In this document: piece after piece, positions 30,647 to 38,627 of the stretch
Position numbering within the stretch: the stretch's first letter is position 1
How the letters are laid out: every line of letters starts with the position of its first letter
NCBI RefSeq assembly: GCF_004016505.1
Contig: NZ_SACR01000001.1
Location: forward strand, 186,001-250,000
Reading direction: 5' to 3'
Source: Rubrivivax rivuli
GTDB lineage: Bacteria > Pseudomonadota > Gammaproteobacteria > Burkholderiales > Burkholderiaceae_C
Length of the DNA stretch: 64,000 nt
Notes under the pieces: model-generated
Database searches by the model: none
The model's input: the letters and a program-made list of their open reading frames with translations, nothing else
What the model was told of the DNA's origin: nothing
Program-made: the position numbers and the translations under genes

Positions 30647-30764
30647 GAAAGCTCTCCTCAGTTGTTCTTCGCCGGGTCCCGGAAGGGCTGGAATTTCGGG
30701 CGGCGGAAGGTAACACAAACACCGCTGGCGGCCGGCGCCGTGGGACTCTGCGGAGGCCGCTGCC

Positions 30765-30776
30765 TAGAATGCCCTC
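30765..30776 (+). promoter_or_regulatory. -10 box abutting a GTG start (possible leaderless promoter)
   Basis: TAGAAT at 30765-30770 ends 6 nt before the GTG at 30777. Transcription would then begin at or next to the start codon. No Shine-Dalgarno sequence lies in between. The -35 region is weak (GGGACT at 17-bp spacing). Confidence 0.5.
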
Positions 30777-32042
30777 GTGATCGAGACGCCGACCCGCACC
30801 CCCACCGCCCCGCCTGCGTTTGCCGACGTGCTCGTCGTCGGTGCAGGCCCCGCCGGCAGCGCCTGCGCCCAGTTGCTCGCGCGTCAGGGCCTGCGCACCG
30901 TGCTGGTGGATCAGCACGATTTTCCGCGCGAGAAGGTCTGCGGCGACGGCCTGATTCCCGACAGCCATGCCGCGTTCAGGCGCCTGGGGGTCTACGACGA
31001 GGTGGCTGCATCGGCCCAGCCCGTGCAGCACGTGCGCTGCGTCGGCGCGCGCGGCGGCCATGTGGACGTGCCCGGCACGATGAGCGTGCTGCCGCGCCGG
31101 CAACTCGACCACATCCTGGTGCGCGCCGCGCAGCAGGCCGGCGCCGAGCTGCACACGCCGCTGCGCTTCGAGGCGCCGCTGGTCGAGGGCGAGCGCGTGG
31201 TGGGCGCACGGCTGCAGGGCCCCGAGGGCCAGCCGCCGGTGGAGGTGCGTGCAAGCTGGGTGGTGCTGGCCACAGGTGCCGTGCCGCAGGCCTTGACCGC
31301 CGCCGGCCTGTGCGACCGCCGCACGCCCACCGGCACCGCGGTGCGGGCCTATGTGCGCCACGCCGAGCTGGCGCGCGAGATCACGCAGTTGCAGGTCATC
31401 TGGCACGGCCGCCTGCGCGGCGGCTACGGCTGGGTCTTCCCGGGGCCCGACGGCGTCTTCAACATCGGCACGGGCGTCATCGGCAGCCACAGCCTGGAAG
31501 GTGGCAAGGGCCGGCGGCGGGGCCGCAACCTGCGCGAGATGTTCGAAGACTTCTGTGAGGTCTACCCACCCGCGGCGCGGCTGATGCGCGAGGGCGAGGT
31601 GCTCGGGCCGTTGAAGGGTGCGCCGCTGCGCTGCTCGCTGCGCGGGGTCTCGGGCGAACACTGGGGCCGGCCGGGCCTGCTGGTGGCCGGCGACGCCGCT
31701 GGCACCACCTACGCCTTCAGCGGCGAAGGCATCGGCAAGGCCATGGAAAGCGGCATGCTCGCCGCCGAGGCCCTGCTGCACGCGCGGACCCAGACACCCG
31801 CCCAGGCCGATGCCCAGGTGCTGCAGGCCTACGCCGCCGCGCTGCGCCAGCTGCAGCCGCAGTTCGTGCTGTACGAACGCGCGGGCATCGTCAACGACTG
31901 GCCCTGGCTGGCCGACCTGCTGATCTGGCGCGCCCGCAAGAGCCCACGCATCCTGCGCCGCATGGCCGGCGTGCTGGACGAAACCCAGAACCCCGCACGG
32001 CTGTTCACGCTGAGCGGCGTCACCAAACTGCTGTTCGAGTAA
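30777..32042 (+). CDS. FAD-dependent oxidoreductase, geranylgeranyl-reductase-like
   Basis: A 421-residue flavoprotein of the GG-reductase/FixC-like group. FAD motif VVGAGPAGSACA (about 19-30), FPREKVCGDGL near 50-60, and the third motif VAGDAAGTTYAFSGEGIGKAMESG near 300 are clear. The family reduces isoprenoid double bonds or acts as halogenase/hydroxylase relatives; substrate is unknown. The C-terminal WPWLADLLIWRARKSP segment is typical. The GTG start is supported only by the frame and by the adjacent -10-like box. It is divergent from pntAB. Confidence 0.8.
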   Translation: MIETPTRTPTAPPAFADVLVVGAGPAGSACAQLLARQGLRTVLVDQHDFPREKVCGDGLIPDSHAAFRRLGVYDEVAASAQPVQHVRCVGARGGHVDVPGTMSVLPRRQLDHILVRAAQQAGAELHTPLRFEAPLVEGERVVGARLQGPEGQPPVEVRASWVVLATGAVPQALTAAGLCDRRTPTGTAVRAYVRHAELAREITQLQVIWHGRLRGGYGWVFPGPDGVFNIGTGVIGSHSLEGGKGRRRGRNLREMFEDFCEVYPPAARLMREGEVLGPLKGAPLRCSLRGVSGEHWGRPGLLVAGDAAGTTYAFSGEGIGKAMESGMLAAEALLHARTQTPAQADAQVLQAYAAALRQLQPQFVLYERAGIVNDWPWLADLLIWRARKSPRILRRMAGVLDETQNPARLFTLSGVTKLLFE

Positions 32043-32059
32043 CCCCAGGGAGCCCCACC

Positions 32060-32776
32060 ATGAGCCTGCAGCGCACCCGCCTGCTCTTTGCCACCGTTGC
32101 GATGTCGTCGCTGCTCTCGTCCTGCGGCGGCGGGGGCGGCGGTGCCGGTTCGCCGGCGCCCACCCCGGCCCCCCCGGCGGCGGCCCTGTGCACGCCCACC
32201 ACCACCAACCCGGCCCCGGCGGCCAATGCACCGCAGGTGACGCTGACGCTCAGCAACGGCGGCGCGGTCAGTGGCGATGTGGTGCTGACGCTCGACCCGG
32301 CGCGCGCGCCGGTGACGGTGGCCAACTTCCTGGCCTACGTGAACGCCGGCTTCTACGACGGCACCGTCTTCCACCGCCATGCGCCGGGCTTCGTGCTGCA
32401 GGGCGGTGGCTACACCGGCCCGCTGACCGCCGGCGGCGCCGTGCCGGCTCTCAAGCCCACCAATGCCCCCATCGCGCTGGAAGACAACGCCGGGCTGTCC
32501 AACCTGTGCCTGAGCGTCGCGATGGCCCGCACCAACGCGCCCGACAGCGCGACCTCGCAGTTCTTCGTCAACCTCACCAACAACACCTTCCTGAACCGGA
32601 CGGGCAGCGCGGACAACCAGCGCGGCTACGCGGTGTTCGGCAGCGTCACCAGCGGCAACGCCGTGCTCACCGCCGCCATCAATGCCAGCTGCACGGCCTG
32701 GACGGCCCTGCTGCCGGCGGGCGACTGCATCCCTTCGCCCAACATCACCATCACGCGCGCCCGCCAGACGCGCTGA
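32060..32776 (+). CDS. Cyclophilin-type peptidyl-prolyl isomerase lipoprotein
   Basis: A 238-residue precursor with a lipobox ending at Cys22, followed by a Gly run and a Pro/Ala-rich linker. The cyclophilin domain (about 58-235) has FYDGTVFHRHAPGFVLQGGGY, MARTN and DSATSQFFVNL, matching bacterial PpiA-like enzymes. A location in the periplasmic space attached to a membrane is expected. It starts 17 bp after the flavoprotein gene. GGGAG upstream is the likely ribosome binding site. Confidence 0.9.
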   Translation: MSLQRTRLLFATVAMSSLLSSCGGGGGGAGSPAPTPAPPAAALCTPTTTNPAPAANAPQVTLTLSNGGAVSGDVVLTLDPARAPVTVANFLAYVNAGFYDGTVFHRHAPGFVLQGGGYTGPLTAGGAVPALKPTNAPIALEDNAGLSNLCLSVAMARTNAPDSATSQFFVNLTNNTFLNRTGSADNQRGYAVFGSVTSGNAVLTAAINASCTAWTALLPAGDCIPSPNITITRARQTR

Positions 32777-32807
32777 ACCGCCAGCGATCCCAGGCAGGAC
32801 ACACACC

Positions 32808-33572
32808 ATGTGCCAGCTGCTGGGCATGAACGCCAACACGCCCACCGACGTGATGTTCAGCTTCACGGGGCTGGCCACGCGCGCCGACGAGCACAAGGAC
32901 GGCTTCGGCATCGCCTTCTTCGAAGACCGCGGCCTGCGCCACTTCATCGACCGCGACGGCGCCATCGGCTCGCCGGTGGCGCAGATGATCAAGCGCTACC
33001 CGATCAAGAGCGAGGTGGTCATCGCGCACATCCGCAAGGCCACCGTGGGCTCGGTGGCGCTGCAGAACTGCCACCCCTTCGTGCGCGAGCTCTGGGGCCG
33101 CTACTGGGTGTTTGCGCACAACGGCGACCTGAAGGACTACCACCCGCGCCTGCACGGCCAGTTCCGCCCCGTGGGTGACACCGACAGCGAACGCGCCTTC
33201 TGCTGGCTGATGCAGGAGCTGGCCAAGGCCCACGCCGACGTGCCCTCGGTCGACGAGCTGAGCTGCACCCTGCGCGAGCTGCTGCCGCAGCCGGCGCGCC
33301 ACGGCACCTTCAACGTGCTGCTGAGCAACGGCCAGGCGCTGTGGGCCCACGGCACCACGAAGCTCTGGTCGGTGGAGCGCGCCCACCCCTTCACCGCGGC
33401 CACGCTGGCCGATGAAGACCTGAGCGTCGACTTCGCCGCCCACACCACACCGCAAGACCGCGTGGCCGTGGTCGCCACCGAGCCGCTCACCACCAACGAG
33501 ACCTGGGTGCCCTTCGAGCCGGGCGAGCTGCGGGTGTTCCAGGGCGGCGTGCGGCACGGCCGCTGCGGCTGA
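32808..33572 (+). CDS. Class II glutamine amidotransferase (YafJ-like)
   Basis: This 254-residue protein carries the Ntn-hydrolase nucleophile Cys2 after the initiating Met. It has HKDGFGIAFF, VIAHIRKATVGSV, NCHPF and VFAHNGDL blocks of the GATase_4 family. It resembles E. coli YafJ and the glutaminase-like hydrolases that act without a fused synthetase. The substrate is not known. It is the last gene of a short co-directional run 31 bp after the cyclophilin gene. Confidence 0.88.
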   Translation: MCQLLGMNANTPTDVMFSFTGLATRADEHKDGFGIAFFEDRGLRHFIDRDGAIGSPVAQMIKRYPIKSEVVIAHIRKATVGSVALQNCHPFVRELWGRYWVFAHNGDLKDYHPRLHGQFRPVGDTDSERAFCWLMQELAKAHADVPSVDELSCTLRELLPQPARHGTFNVLLSNGQALWAHGTTKLWSVERAHPFTAATLADEDLSVDFAAHTTPQDRVAVVATEPLTTNETWVPFEPGELRVFQGGVRHGRCG

Positions 33573-33664
33573 GGCCGCCCGCCATCCATCCCGGCGGGGC
33601 CGCCGTTCGCCCGCCCGGCCGGCAGCCCGCACGCCTGGCGCCGCGGCAGCGCCGGGTGCCTGCC

Positions 33665-33676
33665 TACACTGCCGCC
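33665..33676 (+). promoter_or_regulatory. -10-like box abutting the first LytS kinase start
   Basis: TACACT ends 6 nt before ATG 33677, the same spacing as at 30777 and 52362. No ribosome binding site is visible, which fits a leaderless mRNA, though the -35 is not recognisable. Confidence 0.4.
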
Positions 33677-34891
33677 ATGGCAGCCCTGCCCCCCCTTCCC
33701 CGCACGCCCGACACGTCGGCGCCGGCCGGCGCAAACCGGCTGCAGCGCCTGTACTTCGGCTGGGCCGAAAAGCACTACGCCCGCATGGACCCGGCGCTGG
33801 CCGCCGAGGCGCGCCGCCTGGACCGCTGGCTGTACAGCCGCGGCGGCCTGGGCCTGCTGCTGGGCCTGGCCGGCGCCGTGACGGGCAGCGTGGCCGGTCT
33901 GGTGGCCACGGGTTTCCCGGTGGCGCTGGCGGTGCTGTGCTCGCTGCTGGTGTGGCTGGGCCTGCCCACCGCGGCACTGGGGGCCTGGCTGCAGCCGCAC
34001 AAGTTCACCGCGCGCCAGCTGCTGCGGCGCAGCCTGGGCATCTTCCTGCTCGGCTATGCCGGCGCCTTTGTCGGCTTCCTGGTCGGCCGGCTGGCACGCC
34101 CGGCAGGGCTGCAGCCCGAGACGCTGCTCGATTCGCTGTGGGCCGCCGCACGCGCGGCCACGCCGTTCCTGCTGGTGGCGCTGGCGGCCATCACCCTGCT
34201 GGTCTGGGGCATGGCGCAATGGCGCGAGCAGCACGACCGCCGCGAGCTCGCGCAGATGCGCCTGGTGCAGGAACGCGACGCGGCCGCGCGCCAGGCCGCC
34301 GAGGCCCAGCTGCGCCTGCTGCAGGCGCAGGTGCAGCCGCACTTCATCTTCAACACCCTGGCCGCCGTGCAGCACTGGGTGGACACCGCCGACCCGCGTG
34401 CCGGCCCGCTGCTGCGCTCGCTCAGCACCTTCCTGCGCGGCAGCACCGAGCTGCTGGCGCGCGAGCAGGTGAGCCTGGGCGAAGAGCTGGCCCTGGCCGG
34501 CCACTACCTGGCCACCTTGCAGGCGCGGCTGGGCGAGCGGCTGCACTTCAAGACCGCAGCCGACCCGGCACTGGCGGCCTTGCAGTTGCCCCCGGGCCTG
34601 CTGCTGACGCTGGTGGAAAACGCCGTGGAGCACGGCATCGCCCCCGCGCTGCGCGGCGGCACCGTGCGGGTGGAGGCGCGCCGCACGGCCGAAGGCTGGC
34701 AGCTGTGCGTCAGCGATGACGGCCAGGGCCTGGCCAGCGGCTGGCAGGAGGGCGTGGGCCTGGCCAACTGCCGCCAGCGCCTGCACCACCACTTCGGCGG
34801 CCGCGCGCGGCTCACGCTGCAGGCCCTGCACCCGGGCACACGGGCCTGCATCGAGGTGGCCGAGCCCGTGGTTTCCCAGGAGGCTGCATGA
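33677..34891 (+). CDS. LytS/YehU-type sensor histidine kinase, first of a pair
   Basis: A 404-residue kinase with four predicted membrane helices (about 55-180). A short coiled coil of E/Q/R/A follows, then a His_kinase domain with VQPHFIFNTLAAVQHW (H222). The HATPase part has LLLTLVENAVEHG and DDGQGL. This family pairs with LytTR response regulators. It overlaps the next kinase gene by 4 bp (ATGA). A GTG seven codons upstream is an alternative start. Confidence 0.88.
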   Translation: MAALPPLPRTPDTSAPAGANRLQRLYFGWAEKHYARMDPALAAEARRLDRWLYSRGGLGLLLGLAGAVTGSVAGLVATGFPVALAVLCSLLVWLGLPTAALGAWLQPHKFTARQLLRRSLGIFLLGYAGAFVGFLVGRLARPAGLQPETLLDSLWAAARAATPFLLVALAAITLLVWGMAQWREQHDRRELAQMRLVQERDAAARQAAEAQLRLLQAQVQPHFIFNTLAAVQHWVDTADPRAGPLLRSLSTFLRGSTELLAREQVSLGEELALAGHYLATLQARLGERLHFKTAADPALAALQLPPGLLLTLVENAVEHGIAPALRGGTVRVEARRTAEGWQLCVSDDGQGLASGWQEGVGLANCRQRLHHHFGGRARLTLQALHPGTRACIEVAEPVVSQEAA

Positions 34892-36027
34892 ACTTCCGCC
34901 TGCCCCGCCTGCAGAACCTGCGCTGTTCGGCCGCCAGCGGCCGCGTCGTCGGGCCCGACCAGATCGACTGGAGCCAGATCTGGAACCCCGGCCCGGTGCG
35001 CGTGTTCACCGACGAAGAGTTGCGCCGGGCCGCGCAGGACGGGCCTTCGCGCACGCTGGTGGTGTCTGTGCTCATCAACATCGCCCTGATCGCCTGGGTG
35101 GTGCTGCAGGTGGCACCGGCCCCGCTGACAGCCGTGCTCACGGGCCTCATGGCCGGCGGCAGCGTCAGCGTGCTGGCCCTGGCGCGCCGCCTTTGGAGCC
35201 GGCCCGAAAGGCGGCTGCTCACGCGCTTCAACTTTGCGCTCATGGGGGTGGGCTTCGTCCTGGGCCTCGCGCTGGCCTTGGCACCCCGGTGGGCCGACCC
35301 CACGCAAGAACGCTGGGTCTTCGGCACCGTGTGGCTGATGGCGGTGAGCTCCAGCCTCGGGCTCTGGTTCCTGGCCGTCTACCGCAGCGAGCAGGTGGCC
35401 GGGCGCCTGCGCGAGCAGGCCGAACGCGAGCGGGCGGTGGAGATGGCGCGCCAGCTCGCGGCGGCGCAGATCCAGCCGCACTTCCTCTTCAACAGCCTGG
35501 CCTCGCTGCAGCACTGGGTGCAGGCCAAGGACGACCGCGCCGCACCGATGCTGGATGCACTCACCGCTTTCCTGCGCGCCACGCTGCCGCTTTTCAACCA
35601 GGCCCGGCTGCGCCTGGGCGACGAGGCCGAGGCCGCGCGCCGCTACCTGCAGGTGATGCAGCTGCGCTTGGGCGAGCGCCTGCGCTTCAGCATCGAGATC
35701 GACCCTGCCGCCGCGGAGCTGCAGGTGCCCCCCGGCCTGCTGCTGACCCTGGTGGAGAACGCGGTGGAGCACGGCGTGCAGGCCAGCCTGCACGGCGCCG
35801 AGGTGCTGGTGCAGGCGCGCCAGGAAGCGGGCGGCACCGTGCTCACCGTTCACGACACCGGCCCCGGCCTGGCCCCTGGCGCGGCCGAAGGCGTGGGCCT
35901 GGGCAACAGCCGCGCCCGCCTGGCCCAGGCCTACGGGCAGCAGGCCGCACTGCACCTGCTGTCGGGCGATGCCGGCGGCTGCACCGCCCGTGTGGTGCTG
36001 CCCGCCCACGCCAGCCCGGCTTCCTGA
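34888..36027 (+). CDS. LytS/YehU-type sensor histidine kinase, second of a pair
   Basis: A 379-residue paralogue of the preceding kinase with membrane helices near 58-78, 82-100, 117-133 and 145-165. The phospho-acceptor region is QIQPHFLFNSLASLQHW (H198), and the HATPase has LLTLVENAVEHGVQ and HDTGPGL. Both kinases retain the histidine and ATP site, so neither looks inactive. Overlap with both neighbours' translation signals suggests equimolar production and possibly heterodimers. The response regulator ATG is 8 bp after the stop. Confidence 0.88.
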   Translation: MNFRLPRLQNLRCSAASGRVVGPDQIDWSQIWNPGPVRVFTDEELRRAAQDGPSRTLVVSVLINIALIAWVVLQVAPAPLTAVLTGLMAGGSVSVLALARRLWSRPERRLLTRFNFALMGVGFVLGLALALAPRWADPTQERWVFGTVWLMAVSSSLGLWFLAVYRSEQVAGRLREQAERERAVEMARQLAAAQIQPHFLFNSLASLQHWVQAKDDRAAPMLDALTAFLRATLPLFNQARLRLGDEAEAARRYLQVMQLRLGERLRFSIEIDPAAAELQVPPGLLLTLVENAVEHGVQASLHGAEVLVQARQEAGGTVLTVHDTGPGLAPGAAEGVGLGNSRARLAQAYGQQAALHLLSGDAGGCTARVVLPAHASPAS

Positions 36028-36035
36028 CGACGACG

Positions 36036-36845
36036 ATGAGCCCAATGACCATGCCCCCCCTCACCGCCCTGATCGCCGATGACGAAGAGGCGCCGCGCGC
36101 GCAGTTGCGCCTGGCGCTGCAGCAGGCCTGGCCCGGCCTGCAGATCGTGGCCGAGGCCGTCAACGGCGTCGACGCCTGGGACGCCTTCCTCGAGCACGAG
36201 CCTGCCGTGTGCTTTCTCGACATCCGCATGCCCGGGCTCTCGGGCATCGACGTCGCGCGGCGCATCGATGGCCGCGCGCCGGTGGTCTTCGCAACGGCCT
36301 ATGGCGACCATGCGCTGGCCGCCTTCGATGCCGGTGCGGTGGATTACCTGATGAAGCCCGTGGACCCCGAACGCCTGGCGCAGACCGTGGTGCGCCTGCG
36401 CCAGCGCCTGCAGGCGGGCGCCACACCGGCGCACGGCGCGGCCCCGCCCGACCCCGCTGCGCTGCACCAACTGCTGGCGCAGCTGGCCGGGCAGACGCGC
36501 CGCGCACCGCCCCTGCAGGTGCTGCAGGCCAGCGTGGGGCGCGAGGTGCGGCTCATCCGCACCGACGAGGTGGTCTACTTCGAAAGCGACAGCCGCTACA
36601 CGCGTGTCGTCTTCGACGGCCCGCACGGTGCCGGCGATGCGCTGATCCGCACGCCGCTGAAGGAACTGCTGGCGCAGCTGGACGAGCAGCTCTTCTGGCA
36701 GGTGCACCGCAGCGTCATCGTCAACCAGCGCCACATCGCCAGCGCCGTGCGCGTGGACGAAGGCCACATGCACCTCACGCTGCGCGGCCGCCCCGAGACA
36801 CTGCCGGTATCGCGGCACTTCCAGGCGCTTTTCAAGGGCCAGTGA
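36036..36845 (+). CDS. LytTR-type response regulator
   Basis: A 269-residue regulator. The receiver domain has the acidic pair D15-D16, D62 in CFLDIRMPG and K107 in MKPVD. A LytTR DNA-binding domain (about 165-265) includes VVYFESDSRYTRV, LKELLAQLDEQLFWQVHRSVIVN and a final VSRHFQALF. It most resembles AlgR/YehT. It is the only regulator for two LytS kinases. ATG 36036 is the first of three in-frame ATGs within 15 bp; I prefer it without strong evidence. Confidence 0.9.
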   Translation: MSPMTMPPLTALIADDEEAPRAQLRLALQQAWPGLQIVAEAVNGVDAWDAFLEHEPAVCFLDIRMPGLSGIDVARRIDGRAPVVFATAYGDHALAAFDAGAVDYLMKPVDPERLAQTVVRLRQRLQAGATPAHGAAPPDPAALHQLLAQLAGQTRRAPPLQVLQASVGREVRLIRTDEVVYFESDSRYTRVVFDGPHGAGDALIRTPLKELLAQLDEQLFWQVHRSVIVNQRHIASAVRVDEGHMHLTLRGRPETLPVSRHFQALFKGQ

Positions 36846-36905
36846 GAGTGTGGCGGGGGCGGGGGCCGCAGTAGCATCGGCCACCCCCCACACCGGCCCG
36901 CCCCC

Positions 36906-38600
36906 ATGCCAGCGCTGCCCGTCCCGCGTTTCGACCAGTTCTACCGCCACGCCGAGCTCACCCGCCTGCTGCAAGACTATGCGCAAGCGGCGCCGCACCT
37001 GGTGCAGCTCAGCAGCCTGGGCCAGAGCTTCGAGGGCCGCGACATCTGGCTGCTGACGCTGACCCACACCACCACCGGTGCCGACATCGACAAGCCCGCC
37101 TTCTGGGTGGACGGCAACATCCACGCCGCCGAGCTGACGGCCAGCACCGCCTGCCTGTACTGGCTGCACCAGCTGCTGGCGAACTACGACACCGACGCGC
37201 AGGTGCGCCAGCTGCTCGACACGCGCGTGGTCTACATGGTGCCGCGCCTGAACCCCGACGGCGCCGAGCTCGCGCTGGCCGACAAGCCGCGCCACATCCG
37301 CAGCGGCACGCGGCCCTACCCCTTCGACGAAGAGCCGGTCGAAGGCCTGACGGTGGAAGACGTCGACGGCGACGGCCGCGTGCTGCAGATGCGCGTGCCC
37401 GACCCCCACGGCACCTACAAGAAGCACCCCACCGAGCCGCGGCTGATGGTGGCGCGCGAGCCGGGTGAATTCGGCGGCGAGTACTACCGCCTGATTCCCG
37501 AGGGCACGCTGAAGAACTTCGACGGCCTGAAGATCACCGCCAACCCCGACCGCGAGGGCCTGGACTTCAACCGCAACTTCCCCGCCTTCTGGCGGCAGGA
37601 GTTCGAGCAAGTCGGCGCCGGCCCCTACCCCACCAGCGAGCCCGAGGTGCGGGCCATGGTCGACTTCATCACCAAGCACCCCAACATCGGCGCGGCGGTG
37701 AGCTTCCACACGCACAGCGGCGTGATCCTGCGGCCCATGGGCACGCAGAGCGACGACGACATGACGCCGGAAGACCTGTGGATGTTCAAGCGCCTGTCGG
37801 ACATCGGCGCCAAGCTCACGGGCTACCCGGCCATCAGCATCTGGCACGACTTCAAGTACCACCCCAAGCAGGTGATCACCGGCACGCAGGACTGGCTCTA
37901 CGAGCACCTGGGTGCGCTGTTCTGGACGGTGGAGATCTGGGCGCCGAACAAGGAAGCCGGCATCACCGACTACAAGTGGATCGACTGGTACCGCGAGCAC
38001 CCGGTGGAAGACGACCTGAAGCTGCTGAAGTGGAGCGACGAGCAGTGCGGCGGCCAGGCCTACGTCGACTGGCACCCCTTCCGCCACCCGCAGCTGGGCA
38101 TGGTGGAGCTCGGCGGCTGGGACCGCATGAACTACTGGCGCAACCCGCCGCCGGCGCTGCGCGAGCGCGAGGCCGCTCGCTTCCCGGCCTGGCTGCTGCA
38201 GATCGGCCTGACCCTGCCCAAGCTGGAGGTGCTGCGCACCGAGGTGCGCGCCCTGGGCCCCGACACCTGGCGCGTGCGTTTCGCGGTGGCCAATGCCGGC
38301 TACCTGCCCAGCTACATCAGCAAGCGCGCGCTGGAGCGCAAGACCGTGCGCGGCACCGTCTTCAGCATCCTGCTGCCCGAGGGCGTGAGCCTGGTCAGCG
38401 GCAAGGAACGCGAGATCGGCGCCCATCTCGAGGGCCATGCACCCAAGAGCAGCCAGCAGGCCTTCCTGCCCAGCCGCGAGGTCACCGCCGACCGCGCCGT
38501 GGTGGAGTGGGTGGTCAAGGGCGCCCGGGGCACCCGCATCGCGCTGAAGGCCACGGCCGACCGCGCGGGCACGGTGCACACCGAAGTGACCCTGGACTGA
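36906..38600 (+). CDS. M14 family zinc carboxypeptidase-like protein
   Basis: A 564-residue cytoplasmic protein. Zinc ligands are in GNIHAAEL (His and Glu near 74-77) and SFHTHSG (near 265); the catalytic Glu is probably in FWTVEIW near 342. An inserted segment of about 100 residues (100-200) separates the two parts. A C-terminal immunoglobulin-like domain (about 430-564) is typical for the Psychrobacter/Burkholderiales M14 peptidases. No signal peptide is present. It lies 60 bp after the LytTR gene. The substrate is unknown. Confidence 0.88.
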   Translation: MPALPVPRFDQFYRHAELTRLLQDYAQAAPHLVQLSSLGQSFEGRDIWLLTLTHTTTGADIDKPAFWVDGNIHAAELTASTACLYWLHQLLANYDTDAQVRQLLDTRVVYMVPRLNPDGAELALADKPRHIRSGTRPYPFDEEPVEGLTVEDVDGDGRVLQMRVPDPHGTYKKHPTEPRLMVAREPGEFGGEYYRLIPEGTLKNFDGLKITANPDREGLDFNRNFPAFWRQEFEQVGAGPYPTSEPEVRAMVDFITKHPNIGAAVSFHTHSGVILRPMGTQSDDDMTPEDLWMFKRLSDIGAKLTGYPAISIWHDFKYHPKQVITGTQDWLYEHLGALFWTVEIWAPNKEAGITDYKWIDWYREHPVEDDLKLLKWSDEQCGGQAYVDWHPFRHPQLGMVELGGWDRMNYWRNPPPALREREAARFPAWLLQIGLTLPKLEVLRTEVRALGPDTWRVRFAVANAGYLPSYISKRALERKTVRGTVFSILLPEGVSLVSGKEREIGAHLEGHAPKSSQQAFLPSREVTADRAVVEWVVKGARGTRIALKATADRAGTVHTEVTLD

Positions 38601-38627
38601 GCCCGGCACCAGGCGCCAGGAACCCGG

